A DNA stretch of 64,000 bases, from positions 159,067,276 to 159,131,275 of the forward strand of contig OX104127.1 in assembly GCA_944470555.2 (NCBI GenBank), given 5' to 3'. This document shows, in pieces, positions 34,701 to 44,500 of the stretch (positions within the stretch are counted from its first letter, which is position 1; the number at the start of each line of letters is the position of its first letter). The position numbers and the translations under genes are program-made. Below the pieces are notes generated by a model. It saw nothing but the letters and a program-made list of their open reading frames with translations, was not told where the DNA came from and did no database searches. Origin of the DNA: Heterobilharzia americana. Lineage: Eukaryota > Platyhelminthes > Trematoda > Strigeidida > Schistosomatidae.

Positions 34701-35625
34701 GATTTGTTATCTAAATTTTCTGCATGCATAAAACCGAGCAGGTTGACTCTTGTCGTAATACTGCTAGTTGGTCCCCACCAGAATCCAGTGTACTTCACAT
34801 CTTAATGAAGTTGGTGCTGAAATTGTCGCCAGGCCTGGAGATGAGGTCCTCGTGACAAAGTATTGAAGGTTAGAGAACACCGAACCGTCATCAGGTTAGC
34901 GACGTCTTAGAGACTAAAAAGGGATCTCATAAAGTCGTGCTTCTTTCGAGGGAACGTACGTCTTAAACCTTTAAAACTGATGTATTTTAGGGTTTCAAAT
35001 GGCCTGATATCCCGGTAACATTATCAGTAAATTCGCACCATGTTCCACCGTCATAAAATTTATTTGAACTACGCAAAGAAGGCCATGTTAGGGGCAGATG
35101 CATTACAAAAGCGAATTTAGGCTTAAGGACTGTAAGAGTATCGACATTTTTTGGTTCTGTCAACATTAGGATGACGTAAGTACCTTTTTCATCCGGGAAT
35201 TTCTAAGTGAAAGCGGATTACGGATAAGTTCATCACAGCTGATGTCAATTACATTGGTTCGTAATGAGAACTGATGGCAGCATGAAAGAAGCCTCAACTT
35301 CTGCTTTTGCATTTCGAAGAAGACGTACTGTGTAACCGCCCAGACATAGCAATCAATTAAAGGATTTATGCAGGTCGGTATTCCATATCGCAGCTGTTCG
35401 CCAATGCTTACTCCGAGACTAAAATATAACCCACACACACATCAGTTTAACTATTCCTGAGGAAGAAGGTACATAGGGTGCACGATTAGGCAGGCAGGTT
35501 TCTGGATACGAAGGTATTTACAGGTTTGTTTCGAAAAAGGTAGATGGAAAGTGATGAGTTCCGCGCCAGTGCACCTAGTAGACACAGGGCATCACACAAA
35601 TTCTGAGAAGACTTTCAGTGTTATT
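34700..35625. other. No feature recognised
   Basis: No motif, RNA gene or repeat was identified. The 90-codon open frame at 35438-35166 (minus) lacks supporting features. Confidence 0.35.
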
Positions 35626-35629
35626 CACC

Positions 35630-35972
35630 TTTAGGATTTGTTCTGATGCGAACTTGACAGACGCAAAGACCAATCACTAATTATTCGAACTTGTTATATA
35701 CCCACGAATACGAGACCAAGGAAGAACACGATAGCGTAGTCGGATGGAATAGTATATTTGGGTGGTTATGCCAAAATACCGATGCGTTCCAACTAACTGG
35801 CTAGAGAGTCGAATACGAGCAATGCAACGTAACACGACAGCGTGCCAAATGGCGAGGATGCTTGACCGGATGCCTTCAGCTTAGCGAGTCCAGTTAAACT
35901 ATCAAGGTCAGCATCAATGTCGAAGTCGTCAAACCCTAGGCTATTGATTTTGGGGAAGTGTATGACGCTACA
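35630..35972 (-). repeat. LTR 1 (3' LTR of the array)
   Basis: Same 343-base sequence. It is preceded, in transcription order, by the purine tract and followed by the target repeat CACC (35626-35629). Confidence 0.9.
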
Positions 35973-35973
35973 G

Positions 35974-35988
35974 ATCACTCCCCCCCTA
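35974..35988 (-). promoter_or_regulatory. Polypurine tract, unit 1
   Basis: The minus strand reads TAGGGGGGGAGTGAT directly before the TGTAG start of the LTR, the place where the plus-strand primer of LTR elements lies. The equivalent site of unit 2 is 38475-38489. Confidence 0.7.
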
Positions 35989-36328
35989 GTGGGTTCGTGA
36001 GGACCCTAAGACGATACCAGCCGGAAGTAAAAACCCAGTGGTTTCTCCACTGGTAAAACTCTCCCGATGGGCTCACTGCGTGAGGTGGCCCCTGGTTGTC
36101 TGAACCTTATTCTAGGGTGTCGTGGCAATTAAATAAATAAAATACAATAAATGAAATTGTACGTCGGTCGCGGTCATCTGTTCCTTTCGACGTTCCGTCC
36201 AGTGCTCGTTGCACCTGGAATATAAATAAAAGTCTTTAATACCACGAAAACGTTGCGTAAAAATGAGAATTATTTATATATAAACATATCGAAAAATAAA
36301 AATTTACGCTTACCTTCGCCGGCTTTTT

Positions 36329-36818
36329 TTAAATTTCTATCACATGGTGATAAAAATCGATATAAAAAGAAAAAAGGCAGAGTGTACGAGGGTTTGTATT
36401 GATGTATCGGGTAGCGGTCTGGGGTTGTTTTGGCGTTGAGCCTTTGGTAATCACCGGTTGGACGCTAGTCGTTGCTATCCTTTTTGGGAACCATGTGCAA
36501 TGGCGATGCCCAAGGACTGTTCGACGGTCTGATAATGCCCAGTTCGAGCATATGGTCGAATTCGTTTTTCGCCGTTTGGAGCTAATCGGGGGCTAAACGG
36601 CGCGCTTTGGATGCCACAGGTGGACCTGTGGTTGTGACGTGATGCATAACATTGCTGGTTATGCACGGAAGAGTGTGCTTCGGTTGCTGTAACTCTGGAT
36701 ATTTCTCCAGAACTGCCTGGTAGGACGCGTCGTCTGATTGTTTAGTCCTAACGATGGCTAAACTCGGACCTACATAGGTGGTGCCGCCAATGGATAACTT
36801 TGTGCTGTTATCTATCAG
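36329..36818 (-). pseudogene. Truncated pol (start of reverse transcriptase), unit 1
   Basis: Same stump with the same three stops and the same break after DRYPI as in the other unit. The shared lesions show that the unit was already defective when it was duplicated. Confidence 0.8.
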
Positions 36819-37185
36819 TCATCGACGGCGAGCATCTACGAGCAGATCGTAATGGTTTAGCAAATCTATGCCAATGATGGGCATAGAGACGTCTGCCAGG
36901 AGGAAAATCCAGTGAATAGGTTTGCGTAAACCTAAGTTTAGGTAGGCATACTGTCTCCCGAATGTCGCGATTGCCTTGCCGTTGGCTGCTTGGAGATTGA
37001 AGGATGGGTCAAGATGACGCTCCTTTGTCGTTGCTGGAAGAATGCTAACTTCTGCGCCGGTGTCGACGAGGTAGCGGACTTTCGTTTTAACGTCGGTGAC
37101 GTAGAGCAAACGGCTTTCTCCGCCGGCTACGGTTGCCGTGAGCACGTGCCGGCGTGACCGTTTCCCGAGTTTATGTCCTTCTTAA
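36819..37185 (-). CDS. Retroviral-type aspartic protease, unit 1 (-1 frame)
   Basis: Same sequence and arrangement as the other unit, with DTGA active site and IIGIDLL block. It is expressed, if at all, by -1 frameshifting from gag at 37160-37166. Confidence 0.85.
37121..37166 (-). promoter_or_regulatory. -1 ribosomal frameshift signal, unit 1
   Basis: Same slippery heptamer (37166-37160) and stem arms (37154-37148 with 37127-37121). Confidence 0.75.
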
Positions 37186-37966
37186 AACGGCATGGTTTAC
37201 GACATCTTCTGGCTTCATCCCTGTAAGTGTTATGAAACCAGCACCATTCAGGGTTTTCCACCCTGTTGGGTTTCGTTTTAGGGCTGCCACGCGACTTGCT
37301 GCGATGCGCCAAGGTGCGTTTCTGTGAAGTGCTACGTGATCTAGGACTTCGAGAACGTAGCAACCGTTTCACAGAGTTGCACAACTTGGTCACCTCCGAA
37401 TCCTGGCGCTCTGTTTTGTCACAGATAGAATATACGTTGGAGACGGGTCTGCTGGATATCTCCAGTATTTTATCTGCTGAAGCTGCCAGGTCGTCGAGTG
37501 GGACTGACTGCAGTGTCACCAATACGGTTTGCACCGGTTGTGGTAGTTTCGAGAGAAACAGTTCTCGGAATAAACCATCGTCAAATGTTCGTGCACCGAT
37601 TACTTCTCGCATGCGTGCGAGGACTTCAGTAGCTGAGTGGCTGCCTAGCTCGATGTTACGAAGCAATTCGTCTAGACGTTGGCGATCTGTGAGATCGTTT
37701 TTCTTCAAGAGTGCGGCCTTGAGAAGTGCATAAGGGCCACTTACTTCAGGATTAAACATGTTTGCTGTAACATACCTGTTTAATTCTCGCGGTAGTGAAC
37801 GTATGACAGCGAGAAATCGAGAATGAGGATCTGAGACACCCTGTTCTCGAAAATCGGCCTCGGCATACAGAAACCATGTTTCTGCATTGTCTGGCCAATA
37901 TGGCACGAGTTGGATCGTGTTCGAGGTCGGCTTAATACGAATAAGCTTGGGAGTTTGGTCGGACAT
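37127..37966 (-). CDS. gag: Gag of the CsRn1-like element, unit 1
   Basis: Same 279-residue protein as in the other unit, with no difference seen: capsid-like region, RS-rich basic segment and CHCC finger. The start lies 165 bases from the central LTR. The slippery site for the switch to protease is at 37160-37166. A 155-codon open frame on the opposite strand is a shadow of this gene. Confidence 0.88.
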   Translation of the reverse strand: MSDQTPKLIRIKPTSNTIQLVPYWPDNAETWFLYAEADFREQGVSDPHSRFLAVIRSLPRELNRYVTANMFNPEVSGPYALLKAALLKKNDLTDRQRLDELLRNIELGSHSATEVLARMREVIGARTFDDGLFRELFLSKLPQPVQTVLVTLQSVPLDDLAASADKILEISSRPVSNVYSICDKTERQDSEVTKLCNSVKRLLRSRSPRSRSTSQKRTLAHRSKSRGSPKTKPNRVENPEWCWFHNTYRDEARRCRKPCRFKKDINSGNGHAGTCSRQP

Positions 37967-38111
37967 GAGAAAGTGTAGTAAATGGATATATAAATGTTAT
38001 CGAAATGAAAACAATAAACAAATATAAAATGGAACAGGCTCACCAATTCAATACTTGCTATTGTTCGGGATATGTAATCACGTCGGGTATTTGATCACGT
38101 CGGGATATTTG

Positions 38112-38129
38112 ATCACGTCGGGCTCACCA
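38112..38129 (-). promoter_or_regulatory. Primer binding site, tRNA-Trp type, unit 1
   Basis: Identical to the site in the other unit, again with two extra core copies at about 38076-38087 and 38093-38104. Confidence 0.85.
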
Positions 38130-38130
38130 A

Positions 38131-38473
38131 TTTAGGATTTGTTCTGATGCGAACTTGACAGACGCAAAGACCAATCACTAATTATTCGAACTTGTTATAT
38201 ACCCACGAATACGAGACCAAGGAAGAACACGATAGCGTAGTCGGATGGAATAGTATATTTGGGTGGTTATGCCAAAATACCGATGCGTTCCAACTAACTG
38301 GCTAGAGAGTCGAATACGAGCAATGCAACGTAACACGACAGCGTGCCAAATGGCGAGGATGCTTGACCGGATGCCTTCAGCTTAGCGAGTCCAGTTAAAC
38401 TATCAAGGTCAGCATCAATGTCGAAGTCGTCAAACCCTAGGCTATTGATTTTGGGGAAGTGTATGACGCTACA
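38131..38473 (-). repeat. LTR 2 (shared central LTR)
   Basis: This serves as 3' LTR of the 40.6-38.5 kb unit and as 5' LTR of the 38.1-36.0 kb unit. There is no target duplication beside it: the purine tract lies on one side and the primer site on the other. Confidence 0.9.
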
Positions 38474-38474
38474 G

Positions 38475-38489
38475 ATCACTCCCCCCCTA
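38475..38489 (-). promoter_or_regulatory. Polypurine tract, unit 2
   Basis: Same purine-rich block next to the central LTR. Confidence 0.7.
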
Positions 38490-38829
38490 GTGGGTTCGTG
38501 AGGACCCTAAGACGATACCAGCCGGAAGTAAAAACCCAGTGGTTTCTCCACTGGTAAAACTCTCCCGATGGGCTCACTGCGTGAGGTGGCCCCTGGTTGT
38601 CTGAACCTTATTCTAGGGTGTCGTGGCAATTAAATAAATAAAATACAATAAATGAAATTGTACGTCGGTCGCGGTCATCTGTTCCTTTCGACGTTCCGTC
38701 CAGTGCTCGTTGCACCTGGAATATAAATAAAAGTCTTTAATACCACGAAAACGTTGCGTAAAAATGAGAATTATTTATATATAAACATATCGAAAAATAA
38801 AAATTTACGCTTACCTTCGCCGGCTTTTT

Positions 38830-39319
38830 TTAAATTTCTATCACATGGTGATAAAAATCGATATAAAAAGAAAAAAGGCAGAGTGTACGAGGGTTTGTAT
38901 TGATGTATCGGGTAGCGGTCTGGGGTTGTTTTGGCGTTGAGCCTTTGGTAATCACCGGTTGGACGCTAGTCGTTGCTATCCTTTTTGGGAACCATGTGCA
39001 ATGGCGATGCCCAAGGACTGTTCGACGGTCTGATAATGCCCAGTTCGAGCATATGGTCGAATTCGTTTTTCGCCGTTTGGAGCTAATCGGGGGCTAAACG
39101 GCGCGCTTTGGATGCCACAGGTGGACCTGTGGTTGTGACGTGATGCATAACATTGCTGGTTATGCACGGAAGAGTGTGCTTCGGTTGCTGTAACTCTGGA
39201 TATTTCTCCAGAACTGCCTGGTAGGACGCGTCGTCTGATTGTTTAGTCCTAACGATGGCTAAACTCGGACCTACATAGGTGGTGCCGCCAATGGATAACT
39301 TTGTGCTGTTATCTATCAG
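38830..39319 (-). pseudogene. Truncated pol (start of reverse transcriptase), unit 2
   Basis: Past the protease TGA the frame continues readable: STKLSIGGTTYVGPSLAIVR, then MHHVTTTGPPVASKARRLAP, HMLELGIIRPSNSPWASPLH and GDYQRLNAKTTPDRYPI. These are the connector and the first RT blocks of gypsy elements. Two more stops (TAG) fall inside. After DRYPI the sequence runs into AT-rich DNA, so motifs A-E of RT, RNase H and integrase are deleted. Confidence 0.8.
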
Positions 39320-39686
39320 TCATCGACGGCGAGCATCTACGAGCAGATCGTAATGGTTTAGCAAATCTATGCCAATGATGGGCATAGAGACGTCTGCCAG
39401 GAGGAAAATCCAGTGAATAGGTTTGCGTAAACCTAAGTTTAGGTAGGCATACTGTCTCCCGAATGTCGCGATTGCCTTGCCGTTGGCTGCTTGGAGATTG
39501 AAGGATGGGTCAAGATGACGCTCCTTTGTCGTTGCTGGAAGAATGCTAACTTCTGCGCCGGTGTCGACGAGGTAGCGGACTTTCGTTTTAACGTCGGTGA
39601 CGTAGAGCAAACGGCTTTCTCCGCCGGCTACGGTTGCCGTGAGCACGTGCCGGCGTGACCGTTTCCCGAGTTTATGTCCTTCTTAA
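39320..39686 (-). CDS. Retroviral-type aspartic protease, unit 2 (-1 frame)
   Basis: The frame is open from just after a TAA upstream of the slippery site to a TGA. About 18 codons of overlap with gag precede GTG-CTC-ACG. The active site is VDTGAEVSILPAT and the second conserved block is PIIGIDLLNHYDLL, as in retropepsins. The protease cuts the Gag-Pol precursor. The frame relative to gag is -1, so it would be made as a Gag-Pro fusion. The TGA lies where related elements would read on into RT, so this copy gives Gag-Pro only. Confidence 0.85.
39622..39667 (-). promoter_or_regulatory. -1 ribosomal frameshift signal, unit 2
   Basis: The heptamer G-GGA-AAC in the gag frame (39667 to 39661) is a canonical X-XXY-YYZ slippery site. 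Five bases later CGCCGGC (39655-39649) can pair with GCCGGCG (39628-39622) as a 7-bp stem. Within its 20-base loop ACGG and CCGT can form a further small hairpin. The protease frame is exactly the -1 frame. Confidence 0.75.
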
Positions 39687-40467
39687 AACGGCATGGTTTA
39701 CGACATCTTCTGGCTTCATCCCTGTAAGTGTTATGAAACCAGCACCATTCAGGGTTTTCCACCCTGTTGGGTTTCGTTTTAGGGCTGCCACGCGACTTGC
39801 TGCGATGCGCCAAGGTGCGTTTCTGTGAAGTGCTACGTGATCTAGGACTTCGAGAACGTAGCAACCGTTTCACAGAGTTGCACAACTTGGTCACCTCCGA
39901 ATCCTGGCGCTCTGTTTTGTCACAGATAGAATATACGTTGGAGACGGGTCTGCTGGATATCTCCAGTATTTTATCTGCTGAAGCTGCCAGGTCGTCGAGT
40001 GGGACTGACTGCAGTGTCACCAATACGGTTTGCACCGGTTGTGGTAGTTTCGAGAGAAACAGTTCTCGGAATAAACCATCGTCAAATGTTCGTGCACCGA
40101 TTACTTCTCGCATGCGTGCGAGGACTTCAGTAGCTGAGTGGCTGCCTAGCTCGATGTTACGAAGCAATTCGTCTAGACGTTGGCGATCTGTGAGATCGTT
40201 TTTCTTCAAGAGTGCGGCCTTGAGAAGTGCATAAGGGCCACTTACTTCAGGATTAAACATGTTTGCTGTAACATACCTGTTTAATTCTCGCGGTAGTGAA
40301 CGTATGACAGCGAGAAATCGAGAATGAGGATCTGAGACACCCTGTTCTCGAAAATCGGCCTCGGCATACAGAAACCATGTTTCTGCATTGTCTGGCCAAT
40401 ATGGCACGAGTTGGATCGTGTTCGAGGTCGGCTTAATACGAATAAGCTTGGGAGTTTGGTCGGACAT
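39628..40467 (-). CDS. gag: Gag (capsid-nucleocapsid) of the CsRn1-like element, unit 2
   Basis: An intact 279-codon frame starts 165 bases inside the 5' LTR edge. The first ~190 residues are a capsid-like helical region (WPDNAETWFLYAEADFREQG, LLSKLPQPV-type text FLSKLPQPVQTVL). A basic RS-rich stretch follows (SRSPRSRSTSQKR), then a finger of the C-x2-H ... C-x3-C kind (CWFH ... CRKPC, about residues 244-262), the CHCC pattern known for the CsRn1 family. Gag builds the intracellular particle that packages the element RNA. Its end overlaps protease in the -1 frame with a slippery site (39661-39667). Being intact in both units, it is probably young or still useful for trans-mobilisation. Confidence 0.88.
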   Translation of the reverse strand: MSDQTPKLIRIKPTSNTIQLVPYWPDNAETWFLYAEADFREQGVSDPHSRFLAVIRSLPRELNRYVTANMFNPEVSGPYALLKAALLKKNDLTDRQRLDELLRNIELGSHSATEVLARMREVIGARTFDDGLFRELFLSKLPQPVQTVLVTLQSVPLDDLAASADKILEISSRPVSNVYSICDKTERQDSEVTKLCNSVKRLLRSRSPRSRSTSQKRTLAHRSKSRGSPKTKPNRVENPEWCWFHNTYRDEARRCRKPCRFKKDINSGNGHAGTCSRQP

Positions 40468-40612
40468 GAGAAAGTGTAGTAAATGGATATATAAATGTTA
40501 TCGAAATGAAAACAATAAACAAATATAAAATGGAACAGGCTCACCAATTCAATACTTGCTATTGTTCGGGATATGTAATCACGTCGGGTATTTGATCACG
40601 TCGGGATATTTG

Positions 40613-40630
40613 ATCACGTCGGGCTCACCA
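40613..40630 (-). promoter_or_regulatory. Primer binding site, tRNA-Trp type, unit 2
   Basis: The plus strand reads ATCACGTCGGGCTCACCA, which equals the 3' end of animal tRNA-Trp (remembered ATCACGTCGGGGTCACCA) with one difference. It lies one base inside the LTR. Two further copies of the 12-13-base core (aTCACGTCGGG) stand at about 40577-40588 and 40594-40605. Confidence 0.85.
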
Positions 40631-40631
40631 A

Positions 40632-40974
40632 TTTAGGATTTGTTCTGATGCGAACTTGACAGACGCAAAGACCAATCACTAATTATTCGAACTTGTTATA
40701 TACCCACGAATACGAGACCAAGGAAGAACACGATAGCGTAGTCGGATGGAATAGTATATTTGGGTGGTTATGCCAAAATACCGATGCGTTCCAACTAACT
40801 GGCTAGAGAGTCGAATACGAGCAATGCAACGTAACACGACAGCGTGCCAAATGGCGAGGATGCTTGACCGGATGCCTTCAGCTTAGCGAGTCCAGTTAAA
40901 CTATCAAGGTCAGCATCAATGTCGAAGTCGTCAAACCCTAGGCTATTGATTTTGGGGAAGTGTATGACGCTACA
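40632..40974 (-). repeat. LTR 3 (5' LTR of the array)
   Basis: 343 bases, beginning TGTAG on the minus strand and ending CCTAAA, so the usual terminal CA is not kept. A TATA box (GGGTATATAACAAG on minus, about 40692-40705) lies upstream of the R-U5 side. It is flanked outside by the target repeat CACC. Confidence 0.9.
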
Positions 40975-40978
40975 CACC

Positions 40979-41448
40979 GTATCCCAAAAACAGACTCACT
41001 TTTTGCTCATCAACCCCTGCTCACTGTAGTTGAGATTGTCGAAAGAAGAGTGATCAAGGATGAACTGTGCATTCCGAAAAATCATGTTCAAACATTATTC
41101 CTCCCTTCACCTTCCGAAAACTAAAGGCTACTTTATTCGTTGCACTTTCGTTCACAAGCACTTTATTCATCTGCATATATGTCATCTTCTTACTGATGAG
41201 TTTGTAATAGAAAACTTGATTTCCTTACAGTCCATAAATCTTATTCCATTTTGAAAATGTATTTCGCCATGGCTTGATTTGATTTTATGCCTTAAAAGTG
41301 TAATTTATTGTTTTAGAACGTGATTTGAATTTATTGAGATGAATATTCTTCTTTCAGATTTTTGCTCTTTAATAATGATATGAAGTATGGCGTAACTGCG
41401 CAGTAACTCAGATAAATTCGGAAGACCGCGTTGTTTGATTTCAATATA
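40979..41448 (+). promoter_or_regulatory. Upstream region of SLBP (presumed promoter and 5' UTR)
   Basis: These are the 470 bases between the LTR array and the SLBP start codon. An in-frame TAA at 41413-41415 precedes the ATG. The part from about 41380 has a diverged copy at about 63040. No clear TATA box or other motif was identified. Confidence 0.45.
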
Positions 41449-41567
41449 ATGAGTTTCTTGGCGGATGACCGTCGTAGGTCTAGGAAGTCAGCTCCTGTTA
41501 AAAATGCAGTTTTCCTGGGAGCAATTAACAAAAGTCGCTCTCGTGCATACACTCCAATAAACCAAAA
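41449..41567 (+). CDS. SLBP: SLBP exon 1
   Basis: ATG is at 41449, the first after an in-frame TAA (41413-41415). The 39 codons plus two bases ([16 protein letters not shown] ...) are followed by donor GTATAG. A decayed copy exists at about 63095. Alternative start: Met at 41732 in exon 2. Confidence 0.75.
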
Positions 41568-44500
41568 GTATAGCGATTTTTACGAAGCTTGATATTTGAA
41601 GTCAAATAGATAACATACAGTCCGAGAACCGTGACGTTGGACGGTGGCTAGAAAAGTCATCCCAAAATGTAGAAAGTGAGAGGACTAGTCGTTCATCTAC
41701 TAAGGCGATCGGAAAAACGACACCTGTTCGGATGTCTACACCTGTTCGAAGCTGCGAAAACACTCCAAGGTACAGGACTCGACACCGATCTAAGGAGGAA
41801 AGTTGTGATCACAACAGGTCACGTAGCATCTTATCCTCGGTATGTGCTTCATTAATCTGACCCTCAACAGACTGGAAGTCGTCGGAAGTTCCATCCTGAT
41901 TATGATCCGCTGATTGAGATCAGGCGTGCCCAGGAACGTCTTGATCGCTACCGAACTCACGGAGATTGGAAGGTCGATATGCTGCTTTGCGATGATGCTG
42001 ACGAAGATCTAAATCGCTATGAAGAGAAGTTAAAGCGCAGGCTAGCTGAAAGGGTAATTCTGTCTAGTTTTTGTTTTCTCAGGTTCTTGGTGTGGAGTCT
42101 ATCATTTCTCTACATCGTATAGTATGTCGGTAATTCCTTCGAGAACAAATGACGTTCACTGCAATAGTTAGAATTTTCCCATACAGCGTTTCTACTAGGT
42201 TTTAGGTGACTAAAATCCTACATTATAGATCACAGAAGTCATGTCACGCTATCTAGAGATAGCGTTTTGGTATAACAATCAATTTACTGAAGAAGTATAC
42301 ATATTCTAGCAATGTGCATTTCTGGTTGTATTGTACAATAAATGTGATTCAAATTGTAGGCTCACAGTACTACGTGTAGCTTTAGCAAGCAACACTATCT
42401 GAAGTTTCTACTTTGAAAGGTATGAATGCTACCTTAAGGAAATCTAGCATACCGTAGTGTTTTGTTGTTATCCTAACCTATGAATTTACGATAGTAGTAA
42501 AAGGCAAGTATGGAACTATCTTCCGACGGTCACAACTGTTTTGAAGTCAGCGGATTGATTGAGCTGTACTCATTAAGTATTTGGGACGTATTGTACACCT
42601 TTTGAACTTCTATTACACTACACATCGACAGCTAGAGTGGAAATAGTTGAGAAGGTGATGTCTGAATACTAGACCTGTTGTAGTGTGCATTGGTAATTTT
42701 CCTAGCTGACTGCTTGATAATTGTGATAATCTGTCAAACGCGACCCAAGACATAATAAGGTGTGGTGATCAGTCAAGTAAGTTTGTCCGTTTTGATTTCT
42801 TTTAACTCAGACTTCTTACTGTCGCACTATGGCACCTGAAATGAGTACTTTCATGTGATTATTTATGTTACTCTGTTCGTCAGTCTTCTAAGAAAGGCAA
42901 AAAGTCTGCTGCCCATGGTTATAGCCTGTTACATAGATGATCCTGGAGTTATACTGTAGGCTCATCAATGACCGAGAAGTGGTGTTTAACAAGCTTCGCT
43001 GCAATTCTAGTGAGAAAAAAAGAAGCCGAAGAAATAGATAATTTAGCGGAGATAGGTAGCATTTAACAATTTCCTAGACACCCCACAAACTGGAACTGAA
43101 AGGAAAACGGTTGGTAAGATCAGCAGAAAAGGGTTGATCTGTGAGTCACTTTCAGGGCCTACTGAAAGGGAAAGTAAAATGCTTCGAGTAACAACCCAGC
43201 TGGTTTCAAGCGACTCATCCATTATCTTCTATGCTCTAATCCTGAATGGATATTGAAAATAGGGCTTCTAATGCTGAGTCGAAGCAATGAAGGACAGATG
43301 GGCCAGTGCTGTAGGTATTTGGGAACAGTTGTTGGGGCCTGTTTGTTCAGTTAACTGAAGTGTTAACAAGCATTGTGGCAGTCAGATTGAACGCCCTATA
43401 ATACATAGTTGACAGTCATTTTATATGAAGGTGCTGACCACATACAGTCTTCTAAACACTTTGACTGGCGATCTGAGATCGTTTGAGATGTGTTTTTTTC
43501 CACACCAATTCAAATAATACTCCAGGATTTGTCTTCAAAGGTGCCTGGCTTAGCAGTGTAGAGTGAGATGGTTGAATGCGATAGCCACTTCACTTTAACG
43601 CTCAAATAGAAGAACAGCCAACTGGAAAGACATCTTGGCGGTGTCTACGAAACATTTCGCCAACAAACCGATGATGGTGATCGTCTGTTGCAATCCCAGG
43701 CGATAGCTGCTACCTTAACGTAGCGATGGGGTTCTCATATCACAATGACCCGACAAGCTATACTACCAAGCCAAAAATGTTCTTTGGATGATGGTAAGAC
43801 GAAAACCAGTTACCGCTTTAGTGTAGATCACCACATTATGATGAGGGAGAAGTCCTACTGCTGCTAGTGGATCGGTTGTGACAGCAATAAAGTGTTTCCC
43901 TTGGATGACCAGCAATGCAACACTAATGCTCCCTTCCAATCGGGAACGGGGTTTATCAAACACAAAAGTAACACTCCCCTGGCCCCATGGTTTTCCGATG
44001 ATCGCGGTATGGATTCTCCCTATCCCTCGTTTGAACAACCGAACTTCAAAACAACAAGCCACAAAAGCGTATGTGACAGACTTCAATGTCCCATGGTCTC
44101 TGGGGTCACAAATCTTTTTTCCTTCCAGATATCTTGAGAAGATAGAGCCTTCCATGGTATGGGCAGCCGAGAAGTGTCAACTGCCCGCACGCTTCCATTA
44201 GTACACAAGACTCAAGCAAATATAACCTATCATCAACACTGTCTCCTTTCGCTTCGCTTCCTAGTCTCCTAAGACCTCGCCATCGATTTCGTGTCGGAGC
44301 TTTCGATGACCGAACTCTATGCTAAGTCGGACAGCAAGTACCCCTCGCAAAACTCTGGAATCCCTAGCCATGAATGTATGCTGTTTTAGATACGTATGCA
44401 GAATTCGAATGTGGTTATTAAATTGATCTCAGCTGGCCATAGCAGTGAATCTTGAAAATCCGCCCTAGGCGTATCTGGAGACCCAGTCGTTAGCTCTCTT

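Larger units (their letters stand above)
35626..40978 (-). mobile_element. Tandem CsRn1-like Ty3/gypsy element: LTR-body-LTR-body-LTR
   Basis: Three LTRs of 343 bases (35630-35972, 38131-38473, 40632-40974) enclose two bodies of 2158 bases. The period is exactly 2501 and I see no difference between the units. CACC lies at 35626-35629 and 40975-40978, a 4-base target duplication around the whole array. Each body holds, in transcription order, a tRNA-Trp-type primer site, gag, protease, a stump of pol and a purine tract. CsRn1 from Clonorchis and its schistosome relatives are known to use tRNA-Trp and a CHCC gag finger, as seen here. Integrase, RNase H and the RT active site are missing. Confidence 0.9.

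Noticed and set aside
37266..37733. 155-codon open frame opposite gag (also 39767-40234)
   Set aside because: Shadow of the gag gene; no start context or known domain.
38294..38479. 61-codon open frame within the LTR (also in the other LTRs)
   Set aside because: Lies in the LTR and runs over its edge; changes with the flank in the third copy; no support as a gene.
35630..40974. CRISPR-like or satellite array because of exact 2.5-kb repetition
   Set aside because: The units are LTR retroelement bodies with primer site, gag, protease and purine tract; explained as a tandem LTR element.
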